Of a DNA stretch of 64,000 nt, positions 52,051 to 62,341 are shown piece by piece; the first letter of the stretch is position 1; each line of letters begins with the position of its first letter. The stretch comes from Burkholderiales bacterium. GTDB lineage: Bacteria > Pseudomonadota > Gammaproteobacteria > Burkholderiales > SG8-41. The notes beneath the pieces are model-generated. The model saw nothing but the letters and a program-made list of their open reading frames with translations. It made no database searches and was not told where the DNA came from. Where the stretch lies: NCBI GenBank assembly GCA_030684405.1, contig JAUXYA010000011.1:434001-498000 (forward strand). Direction: 5' to 3'. The translations under genes and the position numbers were made by a program.

Positions 52051-52371
52051 TCAGTCCCAGCGATCATCCCGCACCTGGATCTGTCCACCCTCGATGCGCA
52101 GCGGAAATTTCGCAGTCGGTTCGTAGGCCGGTGCCGACAGCGCGTCGCCAGTGCGCAAGCAAAAACGCGCGCCGTGGCGCGGGCAGACGACCTGATCACC
52201 GTCGATCTCGCCGCTCGCCAGTTCGCCACCGTCGTGGGTGCAGACATCCTCGATCGCATGATATTCGCCGCCGAGATTGAACACCGCAATTGCCACGCCG
52301 TCGACGTCGGCAACCTTGCAACTGCCGGGCTCGATCTCGCCTACCGCGGCGACGGTAATCCAGTCAGCCAT
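52051..52371 (-). CDS. Rieske [2Fe-2S] ferredoxin-like protein of the suf operon
   Basis: The 106-residue product is a single Rieske domain with cluster ligands in CTHDGG and CPRHGARF. Non-heme dioxygenase-type Rieske ferredoxins of this size occur at the end of SUF operons and may supply electrons for cluster assembly. It starts 2 bases after the nfu stop. Partner and role are inferred from context. Confidence 0.9.
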   Translation of the reverse strand: MADWITVAAVGEIEPGSCKVADVDGVAIAVFNLGGEYHAIEDVCTHDGGELASGEIDGDQVVCPRHGARFCLRTGDALSAPAYEPTAKFPLRIEGGQIQVRDDRWD

Positions 52372-52373
52372 GG

Positions 52374-52940
52374 TTACACCGCAACGACTTCGAGATCGGG
52401 CTCGATCTGGCGAACCAGGCTTTCGATGCCAGCCAGCGTGCCCGACAGGGAACTCGGGCAACTGCCGCAGGCGCCCTGGTAATGCACCGACAGCCGGTTG
52501 CCCTCAAGCCCGACGACATAGAGGTCGCCGCCGTCGTTCTGCAGGTACGGGCGCACCTGCTCGTCCAGCGCGGCATTGATCTTGTCAAGGCGTTCGCGGT
52601 CCTCGGGGCTCAGCTTTTCCCGATTCAGCGCCTCGCCCGCCTGCTCGGCAAGCTGCGCGGATTGCGCATCCGCCGAGGGTGCATCGCGGATCGGCACCGC
52701 CAGCTTGCGCGTCAGCTCCTGCCAGTCGGCGCCACCGTCCTGGGTCACGGTGATCCAGTGATCAACATAAAACACGTTGGTGACATGCTTGATGTCAAAC
52801 AGAGCCATCGCCAGTGGATCGCCCACTGCATGCTCCGGCTTGTCGTATGAGCGGGTGATGCCCCAGGTCAACGGCTCCCGCAGGATGAATTTCATCGCAT
52901 TGGGATTAGGTGTCGGTTCGATTTCGGCGATTTTCGGCAT
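52374..52940 (-). CDS. nfu: Nfu-type Fe-S cluster carrier (Nfu N-domain plus NifU C-domain)
   Basis: The 188-residue product has an N-terminal Nfu domain (IEPTPNPNAMKFIL near residue 5) and a C-terminal NifU domain with the cluster-binding CGSC motif in GACGSCPSS. It should carry and deliver clusters to apo-proteins. The ATG at 52940 is preferred over a TTG six bases upstream. It is translationally adjacent to the Rieske gene. Confidence 0.93.
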   Translation of the reverse strand: MPKIAEIEPTPNPNAMKFILREPLTWGITRSYDKPEHAVGDPLAMALFDIKHVTNVFYVDHWITVTQDGGADWQELTRKLAVPIRDAPSADAQSAQLAEQAGEALNREKLSPEDRERLDKINAALDEQVRPYLQNDGGDLYVVGLEGNRLSVHYQGACGSCPSSLSGTLAGIESLVRQIEPDLEVVAV

Positions 52941-52994
52941 GATCAAGACAAATTAATCGCGAGAACGGTCATCAGACCGATCTCGCGCACAAAT

Positions 52995-53032
52995 CTCCCC
53001 TCTACCTTTGGGAGAGGGGTCGGGGGTGAGGG
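52995..53032. repeat. CTCCCCTCTACC hairpin repeat (variant)
   Basis: CTCCCCTCTACC pairs imperfectly with GGGAGAGGGG and is followed by TCGGGGGTGAGGG. It is a variant of the repeat found in mfd and fills the gap between sufU and nfu. Confidence 0.65.
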
Positions 53033-53069
53033 ACAATCCAAGCTGAAAAGTCAGACTCAAGATCCAGTC

Positions 53070-53516
53070 CTATTCAGTGGAAGCAGTATCGGAGCCGGCA
53101 AATGCGGCGTGCAGCGTATGCCACGGCAGGATCGCGCACTTCACCCGCGTCGGCAGGTCGCGCACGCCGGCAAATACCGTCAGGCGACCGAGGTGATGCG
53201 GCGCAGCGGCGGTATCGAGCTTGCCGGTGGTCATGTCGCGGAACTCCTGCACCATCTGCTCGGCATCGGCAAGGCTTTTGCCCTTCACTGCGACAGTCAT
53301 CATCGACGCCGATGCTTTGCAGATCGCGCAGGCCTCGCCTTCGAAACCGACAGCCTCGACCTGCTCGCCGTTCAGTTTCAGCGAGACATGAATGTGGTCT
53401 CCGCACAGCGGGTTGAGCCCTTCCGCCTTGTGTGTGGCGTCGGCAAGCACCCCCCAGTTGCGGGGCTTCTTGTTGTGCTCGAGGATCATTTCCTGGTAAA
53501 GGGCGCGACTGTCCAT
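53070..53516 (-). CDS. sufU: SufU-type Fe-S scaffold / sulfur-transfer protein
   Basis: The 148-residue product has the three conserved cysteines and Asp of SufU: C38 and D40 in NPLCGDH, C66 in CAICKAS, and C127 in RVKCAILPW. It also has the SufU-specific insertion between the last two that separates it from IscU. SufU accepts sulfur from SufS. SufU is more typical of Gram-positives, so its presence here adds to the mixed character of the operon. Confidence 0.93.
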   Translation of the reverse strand: MDSRALYQEMILEHNKKPRNWGVLADATHKAEGLNPLCGDHIHVSLKLNGEQVEAVGFEGEACAICKASASMMTVAVKGKSLADAEQMVQEFRDMTTGKLDTAAAPHHLGRLTVFAGVRDLPTRVKCAILPWHTLHAAFAGSDTASTE

Positions 53517-53540
53517 GGTCTAACCAAAAGTCAAAGGCCA

Positions 53541-53614
53541 GCCACAGAGGTCACAGAGAGCACAGAGAACTGCAAAACCCGATTTTCTCTGTGGCCTCTG
53601 TGTCCTCTGTGGCT
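53541..53614. repeat. CCACAGAGG(T/A)CACAGAG hairpin repeat, copy 1
   Basis: The left arm GCCACAGAGGTCACAGAGAG and following CACAGAGAA faces the right arm TTCTCTGTGGCCTCTGTGTC and following CTCTGTGGC. Each arm is made of eight- to nine-base units. It lies between sufS and sufU. Confidence 0.8.
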
Positions 53615-53631
53615 AAAGGTTTGAGGGTTCA

Positions 53632-54876
53632 TCACGCAAACAATTTCTGCACACGGACGAGTGAATCGACCAGCGCGTCGACTTCGGCGGTGGTGTTGTA
53701 GAAGGCGAAGGACGCGCGGCAGGTAGCCGGCACCCTGAAGCGCTGCATCACCGGCTGTGCGCAATGGTGGCCGGTGCGGATGGCCACGCCGTCGTCGTTG
53801 AGCAGTGAACCGACGTCGTGCGGATGCACACCCTCGAGCGTGAAGGACAGCACTGCGGCCTTTTTCTCGGCGGTGCCGATCAGGCGCACGCCGGGCAAGC
53901 GGTTGAAGCGGTCGGTGGCGTAGTCCAGCAGGTCGGTTTCGTGGGCGGCGATGCGCTCAATACCGATACCGGTCAGGTAATCGATTGCCGCACCCAGTGT
54001 GATCGCCTCACCGATAGGCGGCGTACCGGCCTCGAACTTGGCCGGAATCGGCGCGTAGGTGGTTTTCTCGAAAGTAACCGACAGGATCATGTCGCCACCG
54101 CCCTTGAACGGCTGCATTTTCTCCAGCAACGCGGCCTTGCCGTAAAGCACGCCGATGCCGGTGGGTCCGCAGAGCTTGTGCCCGGAAAAAGCGTAAAAAT
54201 CGCAGTCCAGCGCCTGCACATCAACCTTGAGGTGCGGTGCCGCCTGCGCCCCGTCGACCAGCACCGGCACACCATGTTCGTGGGCAATGGCGATCATTTC
54301 CCGCACCGGCGTGATCGTGCCCAGCGCATTCGAGACATGAGTCAGCGCGACAAAGCGGGTGTTCTTGCTGAACAGTTTCCGGTATTCGTCGACCAGCAGT
54401 TCGCCGCGGTCATTGACAGGCACAACACGGATCTTCGCGCCCTTTTCCTCGGCGACCATCTGCCAGGGCACGATGTTGGAATGGTGCTCCAGCGTGGTCA
54501 GGATGATTTCGTCGCCGGCACCGAAGAACTTCCGTCCGTAGCCCTGCGCGACGAGATTGATGCCGTCCGTGGTGCCGCTGGTGAAAATGCATTCGCGCGG
54601 CTCGGCGGCGTTGATGAAGGCCTGCACCTTGTGCCGCGCCTTCTCATACTCGGCGGTTGCCGTCTCGGAGAGGTAATGCACCGCGCGGTGGATGTTGGCG
54701 TGCTGCGCCTTGCGGTACAGGTTCCAGCGATCGATCACCGGCTGCGGCATCTGGCTCGAAGCCGCATTGTCGAGGAACACCAGCGGCTTGCTGTTGACCT
54801 TGAGGGCGAGGATCGGAAAGTCACGGCGCAGCGCAGTGACGTCGAGCGGTGCCAAAAGGGAATCACGCGCGGTCAT
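53632..54876 (-). CDS. sufS: SufS-type cysteine desulfurase
   Basis: SufS takes sulfur from cysteine and passes it to SufU/SufE. The 414-residue PLP enzyme has FLDNAASSQMP, the PLP Lys in FSGHKLCGPTGIG, and the active-site Cys in RTGHHCAQPVM, a class II desulfurase arrangement. The ATG at 54876 overlaps the sufD stop by 4 bases. A second desulfurase gene lies at the head of the same operon. Confidence 0.96.
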   Translation of the reverse strand: MTARDSLLAPLDVTALRRDFPILALKVNSKPLVFLDNAASSQMPQPVIDRWNLYRKAQHANIHRAVHYLSETATAEYEKARHKVQAFINAAEPRECIFTSGTTDGINLVAQGYGRKFFGAGDEIILTTLEHHSNIVPWQMVAEEKGAKIRVVPVNDRGELLVDEYRKLFSKNTRFVALTHVSNALGTITPVREMIAIAHEHGVPVLVDGAQAAPHLKVDVQALDCDFYAFSGHKLCGPTGIGVLYGKAALLEKMQPFKGGGDMILSVTFEKTTYAPIPAKFEAGTPPIGEAITLGAAIDYLTGIGIERIAAHETDLLDYATDRFNRLPGVRLIGTAEKKAAVLSFTLEGVHPHDVGSLLNDDGVAIRTGHHCAQPVMQRFRVPATCRASFAFYNTTAEVDALVDSLVRVQKLFA

Positions 54877-56180
54877 GCACCGGCCTCCGTGCGCGCCATC
54901 ACATATTGCTCCAGTTGCGCCACCAGCGACGGCACCGGAATGCGGTCGATGATCTCGGCGCCGAAGGCGTAGGTCAGCAGGTTGCGTGCCTGCGCTTCCG
55001 GCAGGCCGCGGCTCTTCAGGTAGAACAGGTGATCGGCGTCGAGCTGGCCGACAGTCGCGCCATGCGCGCATTTGACGTCGTCGGCGAAAATTTCCAGTTG
55101 CGGCTTGGTGTCGACACGCGCCTTGTCCGAGAGCAGCAGGTTGCGGCTCTGCTGCGAGGAATTGGTCAGCTGCGCGCCTTGGTGCACGAACACCTTGCCG
55201 TTAAACACCGCGTGCCCGGCGCCGCCGACGATGGTCTTGTGCGACTGCTCGCAAGTGCCGTTGGGTTGCGTGTGGTCCATCAGGGTGTGCGTATCCGCCA
55301 GCTGGCGGCCACCGATCAGCGCGAGACCGTCGATCTGCGCATGCGCGCCCTCACCCATCTGGGTCACGCTGAGGTTGTTGCGCGACAGCCGCGCGCCGAA
55401 GCTCACCGCATGTGACAGGTAACGCGCATCCTTCGCCAGCGTCACCGCCGAGCTGCCGATGTGAAATGCCTGGCTGCTTTCGCGCTGCAGCTTGATGTGG
55501 CGCACCGACGCATTTGCCGCAACCGCAATCTCGGTGACGGCGTTGGTCAGCCCGGCCTCATCGCCCAGCGCCACGTAGTCCTCGATGACAGTGATCTCGC
55601 TCCCGGCGTCCGCCACGACCAGGCAACGCGGATAAGCCGCAACACCCTTGCGGGTGGCCACGAACAGCAGGTGAATCGGCGCCTGCAGTGCAGCGTTTTT
55701 TGCGGCATGGATGAACACCCCGTGCTGCAGGAAGGCGGTGTTCAGCGCGGCAAACAGGTCATTGTCGTTTTTCACGAGTTGCGCCAGATACGGCTCGATC
55801 AGCGCACCGTGTTTTTTCAATGCGCTGGCCAGCAGTTCCACGGTGATGCCCGCCGGCAGGAAACCTGCATGCGACAGCGCCGGCACGTGGATGCCGTCGA
55901 CGAATACCAAGCGCACCGCGGCTTCGGAGACAGCGTACGCGGCGATGTCCGCCGCCGATACCGTTGATGCTGTCGTCACCGGCTGGAATTGCAGCCGGGT
56001 CAACGGCGTCAGATCAGTGAAACGCCATTCTTCGTCACGGGTGGTCGGCACCGCCAGCGCGTTGGCACGTTCCAGTGCCGCAGCGCGGCGAGCGTCGAGC
56101 CAGGCAGCCGGACTCTGCGGCAGCGCCGCCGTTCCGGCGAGCAGGGCTGCCACGTAGGGATGTGTCGTAGTCGTGCTCAC
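54873..56180 (-). CDS. sufD: SufD subunit of the SufBCD scaffold
   Basis: The 435-residue product is a beta-helix protein of the SufBD family. It has [12 protein letters not shown] near residue 45, [20 protein letters not shown], the central repeat region, and the C-terminal [22 protein letters not shown] typical of SufD. It pairs with SufB and SufC. Four-base overlaps with sufC and sufS show translational coupling. Confidence 0.96.
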   Translation of the reverse strand: MSTTTTHPYVAALLAGTAALPQSPAAWLDARRAAALERANALAVPTTRDEEWRFTDLTPLTRLQFQPVTTASTVSAADIAAYAVSEAAVRLVFVDGIHVPALSHAGFLPAGITVELLASALKKHGALIEPYLAQLVKNDNDLFAALNTAFLQHGVFIHAAKNAALQAPIHLLFVATRKGVAAYPRCLVVADAGSEITVIEDYVALGDEAGLTNAVTEIAVAANASVRHIKLQRESSQAFHIGSSAVTLAKDARYLSHAVSFGARLSRNNLSVTQMGEGAHAQIDGLALIGGRQLADTHTLMDHTQPNGTCEQSHKTIVGGAGHAVFNGKVFVHQGAQLTNSSQQSRNLLLSDKARVDTKPQLEIFADDVKCAHGATVGQLDADHLFYLKSRGLPEAQARNLLTYAFGAEIIDRIPVPSLVAQLEQYVMARTEAGA

Positions 56181-56965
56181 ACTGTTGCTCCGGCCTTTTT
56201 GTCATCGAGAAGCCAGTCGTAACCGCGCTCCTCCAGTTCCAGTGCCAGCGACTTGTCGCCGGAGCGGATGATGCGGCCGGCCGACATTACGTGCACGTAA
56301 TCCGGCGTGATGTAGTTGAGCAGGCGCTGGTAATGCGTCACCAGAACGCAGGCATTGCCGGCGTTCAGCAGCGTGTTGACGCCGCCCGCGACCACGCGCA
56401 GCGCGTCGATGTCGAGGCCGGAATCGGTTTCATCGAGCAGCGACAGTTTCGGCTCAAGCAGCGCCATTTGCAGGATCTCGTTGCGCTTCTTCTCGCCACC
56501 GGAGAAACCATCGTTGACACTGCGGCTGAGGAATTCCGGATTCATTTCCAGCAGTTTCATTTTTTCGCGCACCAGGTCGTCGAATTCCAGCGGATCGAGT
56601 TCTTCCTTGCCGCGACCGCCCTGCACCGTGTTGTAGGCCAGGCGCAGGAAGGCGCTGTTGGTGACGCCGGGGATCTCCACCGGGTACTGGAAGCCGAGGA
56701 AGATCCCGGCACGCGCGCGCTCGTCGGAGGCCAGCGCAAACAGATCCTTGCCCTCGAACAGCACCTCGCCACCTGTCACGGTATAGGCGGGATGTCCCGC
56801 CAGCACCTTGGCAAGAGTGCTTTTGCCGGAGCCGTTGGGCCCCATGATGGCGTGCACTTCACCCGCGCGCACCGTGAGATTGATGCCCTTGAGGATATCC
56901 ACCCCGGCGACAGTCGCCGTCAGGTCACGGACTTCGAGTATTTTTTTTGCGTTTGCGTTGATCAT
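56177..56965 (-). CDS. sufC: SufC ATPase
   Basis: SufC is the ABC-type ATPase of the SufBCD complex. The 262-residue product has Walker [11 protein letters not shown], the Q-loop [11 protein letters not shown], the signature [11 protein letters not shown] and Walker [11 protein letters not shown], with the Suf-specific ETDSGLDID. It overlaps sufD and is separated from sufB by a 169-base repeat-filled gap. Confidence 0.97.
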   Translation of the reverse strand: MINANAKKILEVRDLTATVAGVDILKGINLTVRAGEVHAIMGPNGSGKSTLAKVLAGHPAYTVTGGEVLFEGKDLFALASDERARAGIFLGFQYPVEIPGVTNSAFLRLAYNTVQGGRGKEELDPLEFDDLVREKMKLLEMNPEFLSRSVNDGFSGGEKKRNEILQMALLEPKLSLLDETDSGLDIDALRVVAGGVNTLLNAGNACVLVTHYQRLLNYITPDYVHVMSAGRIIRSGDKSLALELEERGYDWLLDDKKAGATV

Positions 56966-56988
56966 GTTGTGTAAAACCTAAAACCTTT

Positions 56989-57115
56989 AGCCACAGAGGA
57001 CACAGAGTTCACAGAGAAAAACCGTTGTTCATTTCGCCACCGGGGACTTTTGCCGGGCATCGGAGAATCAACCATCACCCACGAATCTCTGTGCCCTCTG
57101 TGTCCTCTGTGGCTA
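56989..57115. repeat. CCACAGAGGACACAGAG hairpin repeat, copy 2
   Basis: The left arm TAGCCACAGAGGACACAGAG and following TTCACAGAGAA faces TCTCTGTGCCCTCTGTGTCC and following TCTGTGGCTA about 70 bases away. It is the same family as at 53541-53614 and lies between sufB and sufC. Confidence 0.8.
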
Positions 57116-57134
57116 CGCTTCTGACTTTAAGTCC

Positions 57135-58568
<1,434 letters not shown>

Positions 58569-58599
58569 GGGGTGTCCGTTGGGGGCCCGGTTGCGGCGT

Positions 58600-58935
58600 T
58601 CAGCCGCCGGCCTTGACCGTAAAACTCTCGCCGCAGCCGCAGGTGGCGTCGACGTTGGGATTGTTGACCTTGAAAGCCTGCTTCAGGCCCTCGCGCACAT
58701 AGTCGATGGTCGAGCCCTCAAGAAATTCCAGACTCTCGCCATCGATGACCAGCTTCGCGTCGTGCGCCTCAAACACCTGGTCGCCACCCTGCACCGCATC
58801 GGCGTAGTCGTAGGTGTAGGCCCAGCCCGAGCAGCCGGTCTTCTTGACGCCGACGCGCAGCCCCAGGCCCTTGCCGCGCTTCGCGATCTGGGCATTGATC
58901 TGTTTCGCCGCACTTTCCGTCAACTGGATTGCCAT
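58600..58935 (-). CDS. iscA: A-type Fe-S carrier (IscA/SufA family)
   Basis: The 111-residue product has the three cluster cysteines of A-type carriers: one in [10 protein letters not shown] (C35) and two in CGCGESF near the C-terminus. AAGGAG lies 7 bases before the ATG at 58935 but only 1 before the ATG at 58941, so the inner start is preferred. It sits between the NifS/IscS-type gene and sufB. Confidence 0.94.
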   Translation of the reverse strand: MAIQLTESAAKQINAQIAKRGKGLGLRVGVKKTGCSGWAYTYDYADAVQGGDQVFEAHDAKLVIDGESLEFLEGSTIDYVREGLKQAFKVNNPNVDATCGCGESFTVKAGG

Positions 58936-58950
58936 GTTCATGCTCCTTGT

Positions 58951-60093
58951 TCAGACCGCAACGGCGGTCAGCCGCCGCAGGCGCTGCACGACTGCCGCCA
59001 GCGCCTTCAGAAATTCGTCCACCTGTTCCGCCGTATTGGCCGCGCCGAGCGAAAAACGCACCGCGCCGCGCGCGACTTCCGGCGCAACACCCATCGCCAG
59101 CAGCGTTGCCGACGGCTCGGAACTGGTACTGGAACAGGCCGCGCCTGCCGCCACCGCATAACCTGCTTTGTCGAGTTCGATCACCAGCGCCTCGCCGTCG
59201 ATGCCCGGCAGCGAGAAATAACTGGTATTCGGCACGCGTTCTGCGGCAGCACCGAAAATGACCGCACCCAAACCGGCAAGACCGCGTTCCAGGCGTTCAC
59301 GCAAGGCAGAAAGTTGCCGGTTCAAATCCGCCATGCGCCCCGCCGCCAGTGCGCAGGCCGCGCCGAAGCCGACGATGGCTGCAACGTTCTCGGTGCCGGA
59401 GCGCATGCCGCGCTCGTGCCCGCCGCCGGACAGCAGCGGCCGCAATTCCAGGCGCTTGTCGACCACCAGCGCGCCGGCACCCTTGGGCCCGTAAATCTTG
59501 TGCGCCGACAGCGTCATGGCATGCACGTTGAGCGCGTTGAAATCGACCGTCATCTTGCCCAGCGCCTGCACCGCATCGCTGTGCATCAGTGCCTTCGCGC
59601 GCCGCGCGCGTTCGCCGACGGCAGCGACATCCTGGATAACGCCGGTCTCGTTGTTGGCCAGCATCACCGAGACCATGCCGGTGGCCGTCGCCAGCGCCGC
59701 ATCGACATCACCCAGATCGACCTTACCCTGGCGGGTCACCGCCAGCCTGCGCAGGCTCCAGCCCTGCCGCGCCAGTTCCTGCGCCGGTTTTGCGACGCAG
59801 GGATGTTCGATGGCGCTGACCGCGATCTGCGCCGGCTTCAGGTACCCGGCGGCGCCCTTGATGAACAGGTTGTTCGCCTCGGTGCCACCGCTGGTGAAAA
59901 TGACCTGCAGCGGCTGCACCCCGACCAGCGCTGCGACCTGCTCGCGGGCATCGTCCACGGCCTTGCGCGCGATCGTGCCGAACTCGTGGCGGCTCGAGGC
60001 ATTGCCACACTGTTCCCTGAGGAAAGGCAGCATGACTTCGAGCACGCGCTCGTCGAGCGGCGTGGTGGCGTTATGGTCGAAATAGACGTGCAT
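58951..60093 (-). CDS. iscS: NifS/IscS-type cysteine desulfurase
   Basis: This is a class I PLP desulfurase of 380 residues. It has VYFDHNATTPLDERVLE, GGTEANNLFIKG, the PLP Lys in SAHKIYGPKGAGAL, and the active-site Cys in the loop AAGAACSSTSSEPSA. It lies 15 bases upstream of iscA and 18 after iscR. NifS and IscS cannot be separated with certainty; the C-terminus is shorter than E. coli IscS. Confidence 0.93.
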   Translation of the reverse strand: MHVYFDHNATTPLDERVLEVMLPFLREQCGNASSRHEFGTIARKAVDDAREQVAALVGVQPLQVIFTSGGTEANNLFIKGAAGYLKPAQIAVSAIEHPCVAKPAQELARQGWSLRRLAVTRQGKVDLGDVDAALATATGMVSVMLANNETGVIQDVAAVGERARRAKALMHSDAVQALGKMTVDFNALNVHAMTLSAHKIYGPKGAGALVVDKRLELRPLLSGGGHERGMRSGTENVAAIVGFGAACALAAGRMADLNRQLSALRERLERGLAGLGAVIFGAAAERVPNTSYFSLPGIDGEALVIELDKAGYAVAAGAACSSTSSEPSATLLAMGVAPEVARGAVRFSLGAANTAEQVDEFLKALAAVVQRLRRLTAVAV

Positions 60094-60111
60094 GGCGAAA
60101 ACCTTGGAGCC

Positions 60112-60588
60112 TCAGACCGTCGCCGCGTTCTGGCGGCGCGCCACCAGGCGCATGTCATGCACCGGCGCGATGCCCGCTTCCTTGGCGCGCTGGTTCTCCA
60201 CCAGCTGGCGCAGCGTGACCGAACCGAGGTAATCAAAAATGCGCTCGTTGAGATTGGCCCACAGGTCGTGGGTCAGACATTTTTCTTCGTCCTTGCAGTT
60301 CTCCTTGCCGGCACACTGCGTGGCGTCGATCGGCTCATCCACTGCGAGGATGATGTCAGCCACAGTCAGCTGCGTTGCATCGCGCGCCAGGCAATACCCG
60401 CCACCGGGACCGCGCACCGAGTCGACGATGCCGCGCCGGCGCAGCTTGCCGAACAACTGCTCGAGATAGGACAGCGAAATCTTCTGCCGGCCGCTGATTT
60501 CTGCCAGCGTCACCGGCCCGGTGCCGTGGCGCGCGCCCAGATCCACCATCGCGGTTACCGCAAATCGGCCCTTGGTTGTCAGTCTCAT
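60112..60588 (-). CDS. iscR: Rrf2-family Fe-S cluster regulator IscR
   Basis: IscR senses Fe-S status and controls cluster biogenesis genes. The 158-residue product has an N-terminal winged helix with MRLTTKGRFAVTAMVDLG and SLSYLEQLFGKLRRRGIV. The [2Fe-2S] ligands C92, C98 and C104 plus H107 are at the same numbers as in E. coli IscR. It is the first gene of the operon, with a candidate IscR site at 60636-60660 and an AT-rich element between site and start. Confidence 0.96.
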   Translation of the reverse strand: MRLTTKGRFAVTAMVDLGARHGTGPVTLAEISGRQKISLSYLEQLFGKLRRRGIVDSVRGPGGGYCLARDATQLTVADIILAVDEPIDATQCAGKENCKDEEKCLTHDLWANLNERIFDYLGSVTLRQLVENQRAKEAGIAPVHDMRLVARRQNAATV

Positions 60589-60598
60589 AGTGGCACCT

Positions 60599-60636
60599 AT
60601 TTTATCAATAAAAACAACAGCTTATATAAATATTAA
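60599..60636 (+). repeat. AT-rich dispersed element, copy 8
   Basis: ATTTTATCAATAAAAACAAC followed by AGCTTATATAAATATTA separates the IscR-type site from the iscR start codon. It shares ATCAATAAAAACAA with copy 6. Confidence 0.65.
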
Positions 60637-60660
60637 TACCCTAAGAAGTTGCTCAAGTAT
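60636..60660 (-). promoter_or_regulatory. IscR type 1-like binding site upstream of iscR
   Basis: On the minus strand the 25 bases read ATACTTGAGC, AACTT, CTTAGGGTAT. This fits the known type 1 pattern (ATA-YYTGACT...AGTCRRG-TAT) in length, flanking ATAC/GTAT and dyad symmetry, with deviations at the inner CT/AG positions. Autoregulation by cluster-loaded IscR is inferred. Confidence 0.65.
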
Positions 60661-60676
60661 GCCTTACCCGAGCAAT

Positions 60677-61399
60677 TCAGTCAACAATGCGATTGAGGCT
60701 GCCAGCATCCAGTTTCTGAGTCTCGGCGCCCTCGATTTTCAAGCCCAGGCGCTGCAACTCGGCAAGGATCTGGTCGATACGCTGGTCCGTTTCCGCGCTG
60801 TGGTCGATCAACGCATGCATCGCCTTGGCCACCGGGTCATCGGCATCGCGGGCAATGCCATAGGCGGCAAAACGGCCCGCCGCTTCCTGGCTTTCGACCA
60901 GCCGCGCCGGGATGCCGATCGCGGTGGCATTGTCCGGCACGTCCTTCACCACCACCGCGTTGGAGCCGATCTTGGCGTTCTCACCGATGGTGATCGGACC
61001 CAGGATCTTCGCGCCGGCGCCGATGACCACGCCGTTCTTCAGCGTCGGATGGCGCTTGCCCTTGTTCCAGGTGGTGCCGCCCAGTGTGACGCCGTGGTAC
61101 AGCGTGCAGTCATCACCGATTTCCGCGGTCTCGCCAATCACCACGCCCATGCCGTGGTCGATGAAAAAACGCCGACCGATGCGCGCGCCCGGATGGATCT
61201 CGATGCCGGTCAGCCAGCGCCCGCAGTGGGCCAGCCAGCGCGCCAGCCACTTGAAGCCCTTGTGCCAGACGCAATGCGAGAAGCGATGCAGCAACAGCGC
61301 GTGGAAACCCGGGTAGCAGGTCATGACTTCCCAGGTGCTGCGCGCGGCGGGGTCGCGCTCGAACACGACTGAAATTTCTTCTCTGATCCGCTCAAACAT
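60677..61399 (-). CDS. cysE: Serine O-acetyltransferase
   Basis: CysE makes O-acetylserine for cysteine synthesis, the sulfur source for the desulfurases next door. The 240-residue product has the N-terminal helical domain with [10 protein letters not shown]-like [17 protein letters not shown]. The left-handed beta-helix repeats follow: [38 protein letters not shown] and [15 protein letters not shown]. It is 88 bases upstream of iscR on the same strand but has its own gap. Confidence 0.95.
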   Translation of the reverse strand: MFERIREEISVVFERDPAARSTWEVMTCYPGFHALLLHRFSHCVWHKGFKWLARWLAHCGRWLTGIEIHPGARIGRRFFIDHGMGVVIGETAEIGDDCTLYHGVTLGGTTWNKGKRHPTLKNGVVIGAGAKILGPITIGENAKIGSNAVVVKDVPDNATAIGIPARLVESQEAAGRFAAYGIARDADDPVAKAMHALIDHSAETDQRIDQILAELQRLGLKIEGAETQKLDAGSLNRIVD

Positions 61400-61469
61400 C
61401 GCTGTCGTCCGGTGGAATGGCGGGCACCCTGCCCGTCAAGACCCACCATTTTAATCAAGAATTAAGCTG

Positions 61470-61508
61470 AAAAAATAACTGTTTATAAACAGATACTTAT
61501 AAATCTAA
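61470..61508 (+). repeat. AT-rich dispersed element, copy 9
   Basis: GTTTATAAACAGATACTTAT followed by AAATCTA contains a TGTTTATAAACA-like palindrome. It supplies the TAG stop of trmJ at its right end. Its AAACAGATACTTATAAAT differs from copy 2 at only two positions. Confidence 0.6.
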
Positions 61509-62251
61509 TCTGGCTTACGCCGCCCCTTCGGATCAGTCACGCTGCCGAGGATGCCGCGCAGGATATTGACCTCTTCCACCTGCAGGCGGGCGCGGGCGAA
61601 CAACCGGCGCAGCCGCAGCATCAGCTTGCGCGGATGCGCGGGGTTCAGAAAACCGGTGCTGATGATGGTGCGCTCAAGGTGCCCGTAGAACGCTTCGACC
61701 TCGTCATGCGCGGCGAGCGCCTGTGGTTTGTCCGGCAGCAGGCTCGCACCGCAGGCCATGCGCAATTCGTAGCAGAACACCTGCACCGCGGCTGCCACGT
61801 TCAGCGACCAGAAATCCGCGGCGACCGGAATGCTCGCCAGCAGGTTGCAGGCAGCAACCTCATCATTGCTGAGGCCGGAAGTTTCGTTGCCAAAGACCAG
61901 CGCAACCGTGCGCGTTTGCGCGATGGCCGCTGCCTCCACTGCCGCCGCGCGCGCATCGGCCATCGGCACCGCGACGTCGCGCCGCCGCGCCGAGCAAGCC
62001 ACCGCGAAGGCGGTGCCGGCAAGCGCCTCGCCAAGGTTCTCGCAAATGCGCGCCGACTCCAGCACATCAGTGGCGCCGGCCGCCATCCACAGGGCCTGGG
62101 GATCGGGATAGCGCTGCGGCTTCACCAGCACGAGATCGGTGATGCCCATCGTGCGCATCGCGCGCGCCGCGGCACCGATGTTGCCGGGATGCGCGGTCGC
62201 GCACATCACGACGCGAATATTTTCGAGAGGCTGCAGCGGGTTCACGTACAA
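61505..62251 (-). CDS. trmJ: tRNA (cytidine/uridine-2'-O-)-methyltransferase TrmJ
   Basis: TrmJ methylates the 2'-OH of nucleotide 32 in tRNA. The 248-residue SPOUT-family product has [20 protein letters not shown] near the N-terminus, [15 protein letters not shown], and [19 protein letters not shown] forming the knotted SAM site. A C-terminal extension ([17 protein letters not shown]) is typical of TrmJ. The start is TTG at 62251 or GTG at 62245; neither has a strong ribosome-binding site. Confidence 0.94.
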   Translation of the reverse strand: MYVNPLQPLENIRVVMCATAHPGNIGAAARAMRTMGITDLVLVKPQRYPDPQALWMAAGATDVLESARICENLGEALAGTAFAVACSARRRDVAVPMADARAAAVEAAAIAQTRTVALVFGNETSGLSNDEVAACNLLASIPVAADFWSLNVAAAVQVFCYELRMACGASLLPDKPQALAAHDEVEAFYGHLERTIISTGFLNPAHPRKLMLRLRRLFARARLQVEEVNILRGILGSVTDPKGRRKPD

Positions 62252-62341
62252 TACGGGCCGTTCGCGCTGCGTCTGCCGGCAATCTCCGGCGACCGCATCG
62301 CGTGTTCATACCGCTCTTTATTCATAATCGTCGCAGCCATC

